64,000 nucleotides of DNA from Bog-473 sp963836605 (GCA_963836605.1 CAWIKB010000007.1:1-64000), one strand, 5' to 3'. Counted from the first letter of the stretch, positions 50,215 to 61,567 are shown. Notes: generated by a model from the letters alone, not told the origin. Numbers and translations are program-made.

Positions 50215-51158
50215 GTGCCCGACAGCTTCTCCACCATCGGCCCGAGTGCCTCCCAGCTGTCGGCCTCGATCGACCAGTAGGAGATGCCGTACTCCTCACG
50301 GCGCCACTGCAGCTCCTCGGCCATCTCGTCCAGCGTGCCGAGCAGGGCCAGCGGGATGTGCAGGGCGTCGTGCGTGCTGATGCCAAAGTGCGGGGCCATG
50401 GCGTCGGCAATCCCGCTGGCGTCGTCGGTGATCATGACGAAGCCGATGAGCGCGTTCAGCTCGAGGTCGCCGAACCGATCCCCGGCCGCTTCCTTGACCC
50501 AGGCCAGCTTCTCGCGGGTGCGTTCGGGGGAGGCGTTGGGGGCGGTCTCGGCTCCCCCCGTGCCCTCGCGCAGGTTGACGTTGATGCTCACGACGTCGGC
50601 ATGACGGGCTGCGAAGGAGAGCACGCGTTTGCCCCCGCCGCCGATGATCAGGGGTGGACCGGGGTGCTGCACGGGGCGCGGACGGAGGGTGTGCTCGTGC
50701 ACCTGGTAGTAGGCGCCCTCGAACGAGAAGGGCCCGTCCGTCCGCAGCAGGCCTTGGAGGACCTGGACCGCCTCTTCGAACCGTTCGACCCGGACCCGCG
50801 GTGGGTCGTAGGTCATGCCCGCTTCCTCGTAGTCGGTTTTCATCCACCCGGCGCCGAGGCTGAGCTCGAAGCGTCCGTCGCTGAGCACATCGAGCGTGGC
50901 CGCTTCCTTGGCCAGGACGAGTGGATGCCGGTAGTCGTTGCCGAAGACGAGCGAGCCCATGCGCAGGTTCGTGGTGGCCGCGGCCACGGCGGCCAGCGCC
51001 GGGATCGGGGCGAGCTGATCCCCGAAGTGATCAGGCATGAGCAGGGTGGCGTACCCGAGATCCTCGGCCCGACGGGCCTGCTCGGCCCACGAGCGGGCCG
51101 TGCCCTCTGGCGTGGTGCTCAGCTGGGCGGCAAAACGGAATTTTCGATCGTGCGGCAT
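50211..51158 (-). CDS. LLM-class F420/flavin-dependent oxidoreductase
   Basis: A 315-residue luciferase-like monooxygenase-fold enzyme. It has RFAAQLSTTPEGTARSWAEQ, GYATLLMPDHFGDQLAPIPA, LRMGSLVFGNDYRHPLVLAK and LSDGRFELSLGAGWMKTDYE, then PLIIGGGGKRVLSFAARHAD for cofactor phosphate. The TIGR03621-like pattern is typical of F420-dependent actinobacterial enzymes. ATG 51158 is preferred over a GTG six codons upstream. It is coupled to the alpha/beta hydrolase. Confidence 0.88.
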   Translation of the reverse strand: MPHDRKFRFAAQLSTTPEGTARSWAEQARRAEDLGYATLLMPDHFGDQLAPIPALAAVAAATTNLRMGSLVFGNDYRHPLVLAKEAATLDVLSDGRFELSLGAGWMKTDYEEAGMTYDPPRVRVERFEEAVQVLQGLLRTDGPFSFEGAYYQVHEHTLRPRPVQHPGPPLIIGGGGKRVLSFAARHADVVSINVNLREGTGGAETAPNASPERTREKLAWVKEAAGDRFGDLELNALIGFVMITDDASGIADAMAPHFGISTHDALHIPLALLGTLDEMAEELQWRREEYGISYWSIEADSWEALGPMVEKLSGT

Positions 51159-51289
51159 GCCGTCATGGTGCCTCACGGCCGATGAAAGGGGAAATTGTTG
51201 CCCTGGCCGGCTCGCCGGCGGGCGACGCGAGCCGCACCGCTTCGTATCACGGCCGCATTTCTGGGAGGATGGGGAGGGGAGGGGGCCTT

Positions 51290-53460
51290 GTGACAGCCGA
51301 CACCTTGGGGCGTGCCAACACCAGCAAATCCGCAGTCAAAGACATGTCTGCCCTCAAGGGCACGTTCGCGCACGCGGTGAGAATCGTCACCCTGGCCGTG
51401 GTGGTACTCCTCTTGGGTGCAACCGCGTCGATCGCGGGATTGGCCCCGGCCGCGAACCGGGTCGCTGGAGCTTCTGGCCCGGCGTCGGGTACGGGTTCGG
51501 CGTCGGCGTCGGGTTCGAGCCGGAACCCACAGGGCGCGCAGATCACCAACGCCCGGGCAGGCGGCGGGCAGGCGCCGCACAACCTGATCAATGCTCAAAT
51601 GACACCGGCCCAGGCATACGCCCGGGCCCTCAGTTGGGTGTCGGCACACGTTCCGTACAATCAGAGCGCCACTCGTGACGCGCCGAATGCGCCCGTTGGT
51701 CCCTATCGTACGGATTGTTCGGGCTTCATCTCCATGGCGTGGGGACTTTCGTCGTCGTTGACGACCCAGTCGCTTCCAAGCGTCGCCAGTCCGATTTCAG
51801 CGGCGCAGCTCACCGAGGGCGACATCTTGGATTACAACAGCACCACTGATCCCAGGAACGGATCACACGTCGTGATGTTCGTGTCCTGGGCCAATCCGCA
51901 ACATACCCAGTACACCGAGGATGAAGAAGCCGCTGGGGGATTGGGCGCAGTCCAGCGCACGATCTCCTACCCGTACGACGCGACCATGGATGGGTCGGGG
52001 TCTTGGATCCCCTACCGCTACGACAACATGGTAGAGCCACCCATAACCCAGAACGGGGGCTTCGAGTCGGGCTACTCGCCGTGGCAGGAGGCGCCCAATG
52101 CGAACTTCGCCGTCTATGCCAACGGGCAGCTTGCCCCCAATGACACCGCCTACGCCGGCACTCACTACGGTGCAACCAACGCGTCGGCCCCCGGTGGCGG
52201 GATATTCGAGGACATCTCGGGGCTCACCATCAACAGCGGCGACACCTACTGCGGGAGTGCCGAGCTGCGAGACCAGCTCAACGAAACCGGCGCCAGCGGC
52301 CAGTTCGTCATCTGGCTCCTCGGTGGCGGCGGCAACGAGAACACCCACGTCGCCTACGCCAATCTGGGCCACGGCACGAACTGGACCCAGAGCTCGGACT
52401 GCGTCACCGCGACGACCAGCCACACCGACGTCCGCATCCAGTTCTACCCCAACCCGGGTACGCCCACTCTCGACATCGATGCGGTGGACGTGCACGCTGC
52501 GCTGAACATCCAAGCATCCATAACCCAGAACGGGGGCTTCGAGTCGGGCTACTCGCCGTGGCAGGAGGCGCCCCATCGAACTTCGCCGTCTATGCCAACG
52601 GGCAGCTTGCCCCCAATGACACCGCCTACGCGGGCACTCACTACGGTGCAACCAACGCGTCGGCCCCCGGTGGCGGGATATTCGAGGACATCTCGGGCCT
52701 CACCATCAACAGCGGCGACACCTACTGCGGGAGTGCCGAGCTGCGAGACCAGCTCAACGAAACCGGCGCCAGCGGCCAGTTCGTCATCTGGCTCCTCGGT
52801 GGCGGCGGCAACGAGAACACCCACGTCGCCTACGCCAATCTGGGCCACGGCACGAACTGGACCCAGAGCTCGGACTGCGTCACCGCGACGACCAGCCACA
52901 CCGACGTCCGCATCCAGTTCTACCCCAACCCGGGTACGCCCACTCTCGACATCGATGCGGTGGACTTGCACGCTGCGCTGAACATCCAAGCCCTGGCCAT
53001 AACCCAGAACGGGGGCTTCGAGTCGGGCTACTCGCCGTGGCAGGAGGCGCCCAATGCGAACTTCGCCGTCTATGCCAACGGGCAGCTTGCCCCCAATGAC
53101 ACGGCCTACGCCGGCACTCACTACGGTGCAACCAACGCGTCGGCCCCCGGTGGCGGGATATTCGAGGACATCTCGGGCCTCACCATCAACAGCGGCGACA
53201 CCTACTGCGGGAGTGCCGAGCTGCGAGACCAGCTCAACGAAACCGGCGCCAGCGGCCAGTTCGTCATCTGGCTCCTCGGTGGCGGCGGCAACGAGAACAC
53301 CCACGTCGCCTACGCCAATCTGGGCCACGGCACGAACTGGACCCAGAGCTCGGACTGCGTCACCGCGACGACCAGCCACACCGACGTCCGCATCCAGTTC
53401 TACCCCAACCCGGGTACGCCCACTCTCGACATCGATGCGGTGGACGTGGCCCAGGTATGA
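51290..53460 (+). CDS. Secreted NlpC/P60-like enzyme with three carbohydrate-binding-type repeats, frameshifted
   Basis: From GTG 51290 (after GGGGAGGGG) the protein has a hydrophobic export segment VRIVTLAVVVLLLGATASIA, a Ser/Gly/Ala linker, and an NlpC/P60-like domain with catalytic Cys in YRTDCSGFISMAW and His in NGSHVVMFVSW. Three tandem ~159-residue beta-sandwich repeats follow, each starting ITQNGGFESGYSPWQEAP. In repeat 2 one base is missing near 52571-52576, so the frame changes and only the second frame reaches the stop at 53460. Restored length is about 723 residues. It probably cuts peptidoglycan or acts on cell-wall sugars. Starts at 51344 or 51182 are alternatives. Confidence 0.75.
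52043..53460 (+). repeat. Three near-identical tandem repeats of about 477 bp
   Basis: Units start at ATAACCCAGAACGGGGGCTT: 52043, 52520 and 52999 (spacings 477 and 479). Units are almost identical over their whole length; unit 2 has a one-base deletion near 52571 and three extra bases near its end, and unit 3 stops at 53460. The near identity means recent duplication or gene conversion. Each encodes one carbohydrate-binding-type domain with GGGGNENTHVAYANLGHGTN. Confidence 0.9.
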
Positions 53461-53486
53461 CCGCGTGCCCGGCGCTTCGCGGTATC

Positions 53487-55029
53487 TCACCGCGGCTCAG
53501 GCCGAATGCCGTCGACCAGGTAGTCCCAGGTCTCGTCCCCATAGCGCTCCCATGTGCGGAGCGGACGCGCCCGGGCCTGGCGCACCAGGTCGGCATGGAG
53601 CGCGTCGTCGGTCAGCAGGCGCCTGAGCGCCCGGGCGATGTCATGGTCGTCGCGCGGGTCGACCAGGAGCGCCCCGCCCCCCTCGGCGATCTCACGCATG
53701 CTGCCGAAGTTCGAGGTGATGACCGGAGTGCCGCTCGCAATGGACTCAGCCACCGGGAGACCGAACCCTTCGTTCAAGGAAGGGAAGAGCGTGCAACGCG
53801 CCGTCGCATACGCCGCCCAGAGGAGCGCATCACTGAGCGCCCTCAGAGCGTGGACGGGACGCCCCAGTGATTGCAGCGTGTGGAGAGTGGCGGTAAATCG
53901 TTCGCTGTTCCACGAGTTGCCACCCACCAACAGGAGACTGAATTCGAGCCCGTCACGCCACAACAGCTCGGCGGCGTGCAGCACGGCCAAGTGGTTCTTG
54001 CGCGGCTCGTGGCTGCCCACCACCAGGACCATCGGCAGGCCGACGACGGCCAGCTGCTCGCGGGCGAATCCGACAGCCTCGTCGTCGAGGGGTGGTCGGT
54101 CGATGGGCAACGAAATCGGCACGATCTGCGGACCGTCGATACCGGCGCCCTTCAGCATCGTGCGCCACCCCCCGTACTCGACGGCCGCGGCGTGGGAGAT
54201 GGTCGCCACCCGCTGTGTCTGTGCCACCGCGGTGAGGTAGTTGGCGAAGTCCCCGCCCATGCCCTCGATGGCGGTCTCTCCCGTCGTCAGCGGCACGCAG
54301 TCGAACCCGATGGCGGCACTTTGATTTCCCGAGTACCGGGCGAGGGCATGGAAGCGGTCGACCCGACCAGCCTCGCCGGCTATCTCGGGCAGGACATAGG
54401 TGGACCGCCACGGCACGACGAGATTGCCCAGAGGCGCGGCCGGTTCGTCGCTCTCGGGATCGGACTTGGTGCCATTGAGTACCGATGGGGGCAACCGGTG
54501 CAGCGCGGTGTACCCGGGCGTCCAGCCGACGAGCACGATGTCGCGCGTGCGGTCCCAGTGCCGGGCTACTTCACGGGCCACCCGCTGCACGCCGGTGGCA
54601 AAGACAGCACTTGACGTGTGGTGGTGATCGACCACCACCCCGCCCGTGACCACCTCGACCGGCCGGTACAGTGGGTCCGCGCCGTTCGTCGCCGCGGGCC
54701 CGTGGTCGATCAGGACGTCGGCCAACGCGGCCAGCGGGCCGTCGAGTTCAGCGATCCGGCAGGCCCTCCGAACGCCTGACTCGTCCGGCAATTCGCCGGA
54801 CAACACGGCGAGCGCCAGCCACATTCGGTCCGCTCTTCCCTCCGACAGCGCCCGTGCGAGCTCTTCGAGGAGGTCGGCCGTGTGCCCGCCCGTCGGGCCC
54901 GTCCAGGGTGGCGAGGACCAACTCGAGGCGTCCACGCAGGCCGCCCCCGGGCCCGTCCGCTGCCCCGTCGATGTGCCGGGCCATCGTCGACTTCGTTGTC
55001 GAGGGACGGGAGCGCAGGACGCTCCTCAT
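53487..55029 (-). CDS. Glycosyltransferase family 1/4 (GT-B), frameshifted near its N-terminus
   Basis: The C-terminal two thirds has VLVVGSHEPRKNHLAVLHAA, then FPSLNEGFGLPVAESIASGT with the GT-B Glu pair, VITSNFGSMREIAEGGGALL and DPRDDHDIARALRRLL. The ATG overlapping the upstream glycosyltransferase stop (55026-55029) opens a different frame: MRSVLRSRPSTTKSTMARHI, then LELVLATLDGPDG. Family-like sequence continues in the second frame from HTADLLEELARALSEG, so a one-base break lies near 54895-54915 in a G/C run. The restored length is about 514 residues. It transfers a sugar, probably in polysaccharide or glycolipid assembly. Confidence 0.8.
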
Positions 55030-56538
55030 GGTGCCGGCGAGGTGTCTGAAGGCAGCAGCGGGGCCACCAGCACGGCCCAAAGCTCGCGCGCGTAGTCGTC
55101 CCAATTGCGGCGAGGTCGGGATGCGATCTGGGCGCGGAGATCTTCGAGTGCGTCATCGTCGGTCAGCAGGGTTCGCATGGCACCTTCCAGGGCCGCATCG
55201 TCGTAGGGGTCGACCGTGAGGGCACCCCCTTCTGATGCCAGGACACGCATGCTGCCGAAGTCCGAGGTGATGACGGGAGTCCCGGCCGCGAACGACTCGG
55301 CAATGGGAAGTCCGAATCCCTCGTGCTTCGATGGGAAGACAGTGAAGCGCGCGGATCGATAGGACTCGTGCAGGACCGACATGTCGGCGTTGCGGAGTAC
55401 CGCAATTCGACGTCCGGCCCGGGTGAGTTCCGCGATGCGATCGGGAAGCTCAGATCCCCACCCGCTTCCGCAGATGAAGGTGAGCTCGAAATCGAGACCA
55501 CTACGCCACAATTTCTCGGCGGCGTGCAGCACGGCCAGATGATTCTTGCGCGGTTCGAGGCTTCCCACCATGAGCACCATGGGTCTTCGGGGCGGTCGCT
55601 GACGACGTCCAACGTCATCTGACTCGGGTGTGCTCGGCTCCACACATTCGACGATGACCGGGCCCCGCAATCCCTGCGCCGGCAGCGTGTCGGCGAATCC
55701 CTGGAACTCGACGGTGGCGGACGCGCTGACGCCGGCCACGCGGTCGGCGTGCTTGATCATGCTCAGGTAGTTGACGAAACGATTTGCGTCCGCGATCGGG
55801 ACGAGGTCCGCGCTCACCACCGGGATGCAGTCGTGCCCGATCGCCACCAGGTGATTTCCCGAGAACTGGGCTAGGGCCGAGAGCCGGCTCGGAGCCTCGC
55901 CGAAGGGTACTTCCGGCGTCACGATGACGCAGCGCCACGGCACCAGAAGGGGGCCCTCGCCGTCGTGGTCCTCAGTGTCAGGTGTCGCTCCCTGCTCGTG
56001 TTCGTCCCACGACAGCACCCGCCCAAGCTCAGCCTGCGTGAGCGTTCGAAGGGACCCGCAGCGGTCCGTCCAGGCGGCGGGGGTCACGCCGTGATCTCGG
56101 GACCAGCGGGGGAGCAATTTGCCGAACGACTTGTTGAATTCCGGTATGGAGATCATGCCGGGCGCTGTGGTCGACCTCGACCAGGACCGAGTCCCGCGTC
56201 ACGATGATCTCGCGCTCGGGCGACGAGCCGCTCGACGCTCCGCTGAGGCCGCAGTCGAGCAACCAGAGGGTGGCTTCGAGGATCCCGGACAGTTCGAACG
56301 TGCGTATGCCGTCATGGAATTCGTCCGGCGTGGGATAGCGGGCGGTGACGGCGACAAAGAGCAGCCACAACCGGTCGGCGCCGAGTTCGCCATGCACGGC
56401 CGTCACGAGCCGATCGAGGAGCTCCGACGCATTGCTGTCCGAATCGGCGACCGGCTCCGTGAGGAGAATGGGCGCCACGCTGAGAAGACGCTTCTGGAGG
56501 GGTCGGTGTTTCGAACCGGATTCGAGTGTGTTCGTCAC
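55026..56538 (-). CDS. Glycosyltransferase family 1/4 (GT-B), frameshifted in the middle
   Basis: From GTG 56538 the N-terminal part reads SDSNASELLDRLVTAVHGEL, then DSVLVEVDHSARHDLHTGIQ, and breaks at RQIAP. The remainder continues in the next frame with RWSRDHGVTPAAWTDRCGSL and holds VLMVGSLEPRKNHLAVLHAA, FPSKHEGFGLPIAESFAAGT and DPYDDAALEGAM. The break lies in a run of five C (minus strand) near 56107-56112. It parallels the downstream enzyme closely, so the pair arose by duplication. The FkbM gene ends 18 bp upstream. Confidence 0.8.
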
Positions 56539-56556
56539 TCTGTGTTCGTCACTCGC

Positions 56557-57522
56557 TCACTCGCTGACCGGGCGTCGAGGGAAGCGCTCGCGAACGGTCC
56601 GCAAGGGCTTGGTCACCCGCCAGGACAGCGTGGCCTGCAGGGCTCGGTACTCCTCCTGCAGCCGGCGATGTTCCCGAGCGGTCCGACTGGCGGCGAACGT
56701 CGCATCCTCCATGCGGTCCCCCCACCGCTCGAGTGCGACGGTGCGCCACTGGACCGACTGCGCCACGGCCGCCCTCTGCAGGGCCTGTACGGCTTCGAGT
56801 TCGGCCGCCATTTCCCGCTCGTGCAGGGTGGTGAAATTGTCCAGCACGTGGGCCGGGGCTGACAGGCTGGCACCGATCTCGTCGAAATGCTCGTCGGCGA
56901 CGTAGAAGCGCGAGAGCCCGTCGAACAGGCAAAAGCGATAGCCGGCGTCACAGACGAGCTTCTCCCAGTCCTTGTGGGTGGGGCGGTTCCCGTTGGGGGC
57001 GATCGCCTCGATGACCAGCACCCACGGTCGCCAGCGCTGAAGGTCGAGGCCCTGGAGCACGTCGCTCTCGCTGCCCTCGACGTCGATGGACAGGAAATGT
57101 ATGGCATCGGTGGCCCATTCGAATTCCGCCAACACATCGTCGAGGGTTCGTGTGCTGATCGTCACGTCGTGAATCTCATACCCGGCGCTGCGGTGCGCGT
57201 CGCCGATGGCGTCGACCAGGGTCGAGAGACCGGTGTCGGGTATCTGGTGGAGGGTCGTCGGCTCGTTCGGGTGCGACGTCATGGCCGCCTCTATGACGAC
57301 GTCGCCCGGACGCTCGTCCTGGAGCAGCGCGGCGAAGGTCGGATCGGGCTCGATCGTGATGCCCCGCCACCCATGATCGTAGAAGGCTCGTGTGACCGAA
57401 TCGTTGGTCGGATGGTTGGCCCCGACATCGACGTAGCGACCGTGGGCGATATGCCCGAGGGCCCGCCACAGCACCACGTCCTCGCCATTCTGGGCAAAAG
57501 AGTCGAAGGGGGGATCGGCCAT
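56557..57522 (-). CDS. FkbM-family methyltransferase
   Basis: A 321-residue protein. It begins SFAQNGEDVVLWRALGHIAH with GRYVDVGANHPTNDSVTRAF (SAM motif I), GITIEPDPTFAALL after strand 2 and FLSIDVEGSESDVLQGLDLQ (FkbM signature DVEG). The C-terminal ~90 residues are an Arg/Glu-rich helical tail with coiled-coil character. FkbM enzymes O-methylate sugars or polyketides. It is the first gene of the operon with two glycosyltransferases, so it probably methylates the glycan made there. Confidence 0.9.
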   Translation of the reverse strand: MADPPFDSFAQNGEDVVLWRALGHIAHGRYVDVGANHPTNDSVTRAFYDHGWRGITIEPDPTFAALLQDERPGDVVIEAAMTSHPNEPTTLHQIPDTGLSTLVDAIGDAHRSAGYEIHDVTISTRTLDDVLAEFEWATDAIHFLSIDVEGSESDVLQGLDLQRWRPWVLVIEAIAPNGNRPTHKDWEKLVCDAGYRFCLFDGLSRFYVADEHFDEIGASLSAPAHVLDNFTTLHEREMAAELEAVQALQRAAVAQSVQWRTVALERWGDRMEDATFAASRTAREHRRLQEEYRALQATLSWRVTKPLRTVRERFPRRPVSE

Positions 57523-57645
57523 CCGGTCATCTTACGGTCCAGCGCCGGGGGCTAGCGCCGGGGCTATGGGCCCAATGACCCGCATCGGCGCGTTCCGTCG
57601 TGAGTAGCCTTTGCCGATGCCAGGACCTGCGATGAGACCATTTCG

Positions 57646-59377
57646 ATGACGGCGGTGACCGCACCCGATGTGGTGGCGGAACCAGCGGCCACCCGCTCCG
57701 GGCGATGGGACGGACCTACCGCACGGCAATTCGTGCGTCGGGCCGCCATCGTCATCGGTGCGTGGTTGGTCGGTGCCTTCGTCTTCTTCTACGCCCAGTG
57801 GTCGAGTGGATTCGACCGCATCATGGGGGACGAGGGGGACGCCCGACTCATCACGTACACGAACGAGCAGTGGTTTCTCGCGCTGCGGGGTGCACAGCCG
57901 TGGCGCAGTCCACCCTTCTTCTTCCCGACGAAGGGCCTCCTCGGCTACACCGACAGTTTCTTTCTCTACCAGATCTTCTTCGCCCCCTTCCGGGCCCTGG
58001 GCGCTGATCCGTTTCTTGCCCTGCAACTGACCATCGTCGTCCTGAGTTTTGTCACGTTCGTCTGCTTCGTGGTTTTCGTGTGCCAGGCGTTCCGGGCGCC
58101 GCTTCTCGTGGCGATCGTCGGCGCCCTCGTCTTCACGTTCGCCGGGAGCCTCTCGGGCCACGCCGGGTCCTTCCAGCTCTTTGGCATCTATTTCGTTCCG
58201 CCGATCGCCCTCCTCGCGCTGCAGGCCTGGCGGCTTCGTTCCGCCCGCCCGGGGGTGTCCATGACCCTCGGCGCGCTGGTGGGGCTCCTGTGGGCTCTGC
58301 TCCTGTTCTCCACCTACTACGTCGCCTGGTTCTCGCTGCTGGCCGCGGCCATCGTGGCCGTGCTCGTCTTCCTCCTCGCTCCCCGGGCGACGGCATCTGG
58401 GCTTGTTTCCGCCGTGAGGGAGGCGTGGCGAAGTCTTCTGGCCGGCATCGTCGGAGCGCTCGTGGGCATCGTCCCCTTCCTGCTCACCTATGTGCCGGTC
58501 GTGCACGAACAGGCGCCACGCCAGTACGCCGACGCCATCGCGTATGCGGTGACGTGGCAGGACTGGGACAACGTCGGGTCCGGGAACCTGTTGTGGTCGC
58601 ATCTGCTCCACCTCTCATGGACGACGTCGTCACCGGACCCGTACGAACTCAGCTACGCCATTCCTCCCATTCTCTTTCTCACCGTCCTGGCCGGTGGCGC
58701 CGCGCTCGGCGTACGCAGGGGCCACGCGCCGCCTTCGCCTGACCCCGATACTCCGGCTGACCCTGGCCCTGTGTGGCGCGACCTTGATCCTTGCTCTCCT
58801 GCCGCTCGAGACGAAATTCGGCTCGGCCTGGGTCGTCGTGTGGCACATCCCCGGTGCCACGGCGATCCGTGCTATCGATCGGATCGAAATCGCCGGCAAT
58901 CTGGTGGCGGCCCTGGCGCTGGTGCTGCTGGCCACCGAGGCGCTGCGACGATGGCACAGGTTGCGGGAGTCGCTTCCTCTCCGCGTGGTGGGGATCGCCC
59001 TGCTCTGCCTCATTGTGGTCGAACAAGTGCATGACACCTCGAACTCAACCCTTCGGCGCAGCACCGAGCTGGCGATGCTCGACGCGGTGCCCCCCGCCCC
59101 GTCGGGGTGCACGTCGTTCTTCGTCACCGACAGCCGCCCCAATCAGATTCCCTACTTCCAGTTCCAGACCTCGGCCATGCTCATCTCGCAGCGCGTCGGC
59201 GTGCCCACGCTCAATGGGTACAGCGGCGACACGCCGACAGGCTGGGGCTTGATGTCCCCCGACGCGGCGGACTACCGGGCCACGGTGAAGGCCTGGACCA
59301 GCGCCAACGGCATCGCCACCGGGGTCTGCAGCCTCGATCTGGGGTCGATGACCTGGGACACTCATCCCATGCTCTAG
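57646..59377 (+). CDS. Polytopic membrane protein (GT-C/YfhO-like), frameshifted
   Basis: The first ~355 residues include FVRRAAIVIGAWLVGAFVFF, GDEGDARLITYTNEQWFLAL (acidic loop typical of GT-C enzymes), many hydrophobic helices, and end near LFLTVLAGGAALGVRRG. From about 58718 the family continues in another frame: TPILRLTLALCGATLILALL, AIRAIDRIEIAGNLVAALAL and a soluble end GVCSLDLGSMTWDTHPML. One extra base in an AGGGG run explains the break. The whole is ~576 residues with about 11-12 membrane helices. It probably uses a lipid-linked sugar; this is inference from fold. Confidence 0.65.
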
Positions 59378-59462
59378 GTCTGCCAGGACGAACGGCAGGA
59401 GCGCCGGTGGCGCCCACCTCGCCGGCCCGGAACGGCACCGGGGGTGGCATAGATTGACGGCC

Positions 59463-61249
59463 ATGTCGGGAGGGGGGCCATCGGTCGCCAGCGAAGCTGA
59501 AAGGACCACTGCGCCGGCGGCGAACGGTGGCGGCATCCTCCCCCTCTCCCCGCCGGTGGATCGGGACGCCACGCCCACCGAGGACGCGCCGAATCGCCGG
59601 GTTGGTCGTGTGGCCGGGGTCGCCGTGTGGATCATCGTCGGCCTGGCCATCGTGGTCGGGATCGCACTGCGGGCGTGGTCGCTGTCTCACTTCCCGACGA
59701 CATCGGACGAAGCCGTCGCCGGCCTGATGGCGCAACAGATCCTGCACGGGCACTTCTCGGCGTTCTACTGGGGTCAGCCGTACGGCGGTGTGGAGCCGTA
59801 CGTGACTGCGCCGGTCTTCGCCATTTTCGGATCCAGTATCCTGGACGCTCCACCTGGTCCCCGCGTTGTTGGCGGCGGGCGCGGGGGTGCTGACGTGGCG
59901 GATCGCCCGTCGCCTGGTGGCCGATCCGGCCCTGGCCGCCCTGGCCGGAGCGATCGCCTGGGCGGTCCCGAAGTTCGCGATGCTGACCACCACTTACGAA
60001 TGGGGCTTCAGGGGAGTGGCGATGCTCTGTGGCCTCCTGCTCATCCTGGTGTCCCTGCGCGTCGTGGACGGGCACCGGCGGCCCTGGGATTTCGCCGAAC
60101 TCGGACTCGTCCTCGGCGTCGGATGGTGGAGCTCACCGGAGATCGCGTACTTCGTGCTGCCCGCCCTCCTGCTGGTGCTGCAGTCCCTCTGGGCGGACAG
60201 CGAGCCCCGGAAAATCATTCGGTGGACGGGCAACATCCTCATCGTCGTGCTGGGTGCCCTGTTCGGGGCCCTGCCCTGGATCTGGGCCAACGTGCGCTCC
60301 GGCCTGGCGTCACTCGGCCCCAACGCCATCCACCTGGCGCCCCATTCACCCGATTTCGTCAGCCGTTTGCATCTCTTCTTCCAGTACTCCTCCGGACTGC
60401 TGCTGAGCCTGCGCGACATTGACACCGGGAACTGGCTCTTCGTGGCACCTGTGGGCATCGCCGTCGAGCTCGGCCTCGTGGCGATCCTGGCCGCGTCGGT
60501 GGTGCTGTGCGTGCTGCGGGGCGGGCGGAGCCTGGCCCTGGCCGCCGGGGTCGTGGCGTTTCCCTTCGTCGTGGCGCTTGTCCCCCGCCACTGGCTTCTG
60601 GGAGGACGGCCGCTATGTCGGCTACGGCGTTCCCCTGTTCGTCCTCGTGCTGACCATGGGTGGTGCCGAGGCGGCGCGACGGCTGTACCCGGGACGTCGA
60701 CAGAGCGGCAGCGGCCTGACGGGGCGGCGCATGGGCCGCATGCTGGTGGCCGGGGTGGGGGCCGTGCTGGTCGGTCTGACCGTGGCCAACTTCGCCGTGT
60801 TCGGCCACCCGTTCCTCGGGGGATGGACAAACCCCGATGGCCCCACGCTGGCCGCCGTGTCCAAGCTCGAGTCAGCCGGTGTGCGAGACGGCTACGCCGA
60901 CTACTGGGTGGCCTACCGCCTCGATTTCTTGAGCGGCGGCACGCTCCACGTCACGGTGGTGGGCACCGATCCGGACCGCTGGCGGGCTCTCAACCGCCAA
61001 GTGGTGCAGAGCCGGGCACCCGCCTGGATCTTCGTGCCCAACACCCGCGCCGGCGTTCAGCAGTTCAACAACGCAGTGCAAATTGTGGGACCGGGCAATG
61101 TGGACGAGGCGCAGTTCATCGCCGACCTCCACCGATTCCACATCGGGTACCGAACGATCACCACGGGCCTCGTCAACGCGGTGATCCCCGATCGTCCGGT
61201 CTCGCCGCACAGCCTCGGCATCCGCAATGTCGTGCGACGCAGCGGCTGA
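59463..61249 (+). CDS. GT-C type membrane glycosyltransferase-like protein, two frameshifts
   Basis: From ATG 59463 a disordered leader precedes VAVWIIVGLAIVVGIALRAW, then the acidic loop SHFPTTSDEAVAGLMAQQIL and FYWGQPYGGVEPYVTAP. A break near 59836 shifts to LHLVPALLAAGAGVLTWRIA and TTTYEWGFRGVAMLCGLLLI. A second break near 60585 in CCCC shifts to TGFWEDGRYVGYGVPLFVLV and the end HSLGIRNVVRRSG. The DE-type acidic residues in the first loop fit GT-C enzymes using polyprenyl-phosphate sugars. The restored protein is about 595 residues. Confidence 0.7.
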
Positions 61250-61354
61250 GGGTTGACGTTCGATACGGCAGCGCCGGCACGGGCCACCGGCCGCGGCACC
61301 GGCATGGCGTTGAGGGGGTCAGGGGCAGCCGGGGCGTCGAGGAGCGGAGCGGCG

Positions 61355-61513
61355 TCAGTCGCAGCAGGAGTCGCGCCAGCCGCAGCCTTCACACCGGTAG
61401 TGCGCGTGCTCGGGCCGTAGCTCTCCACCGCAGTGGGGGCATTCGGTGAAGGTCCCCAGGGGCGAGCGCAGGTTCGAGAAGGTCACGGACGGAACCACAC
61501 GCATCTCCGACAT
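61355..61513 (-). CDS. Small zinc-ribbon protein
   Basis: A 52-residue protein from ATG 61513 to TGA 61355-61357. MSEMRVVPSVTFSNLRSPLG leads to TECPHCGGELRPEHAHYRC then EGCGWRDSCCD. The four cysteines CPHC and CEGC are spaced for one zinc knuckle pair. GAGGAA is just upstream; the second ATG (codon 4) has better spacing. Other zinc-ribbon proteins this small bind nucleic acid or protein partners. It lies between the convergent GT-C gene and the downstream SDR; the function is unknown. Confidence 0.7.
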   Translation of the reverse strand: MSEMRVVPSVTFSNLRSPLGTFTECPHCGGELRPEHAHYRCEGCGWRDSCCD

Positions 61514-61567
61514 TTCCTCAAGTTACCCCGCGGTGCCCGGAAATTTCGCGCATGGCGCGGTCGGGAT

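Noticed and set aside
57532..58611. 359-codon minus-strand frame
   Set aside because: Shadow of the membrane protein gene; very charged and low in hydrophobic residues, no motif.
60419..61249. Separate gene for the C-terminal part of the second GT-C protein
   Set aside because: It is the third frame segment of one protein; the motif order and length fit a single frameshifted gene.
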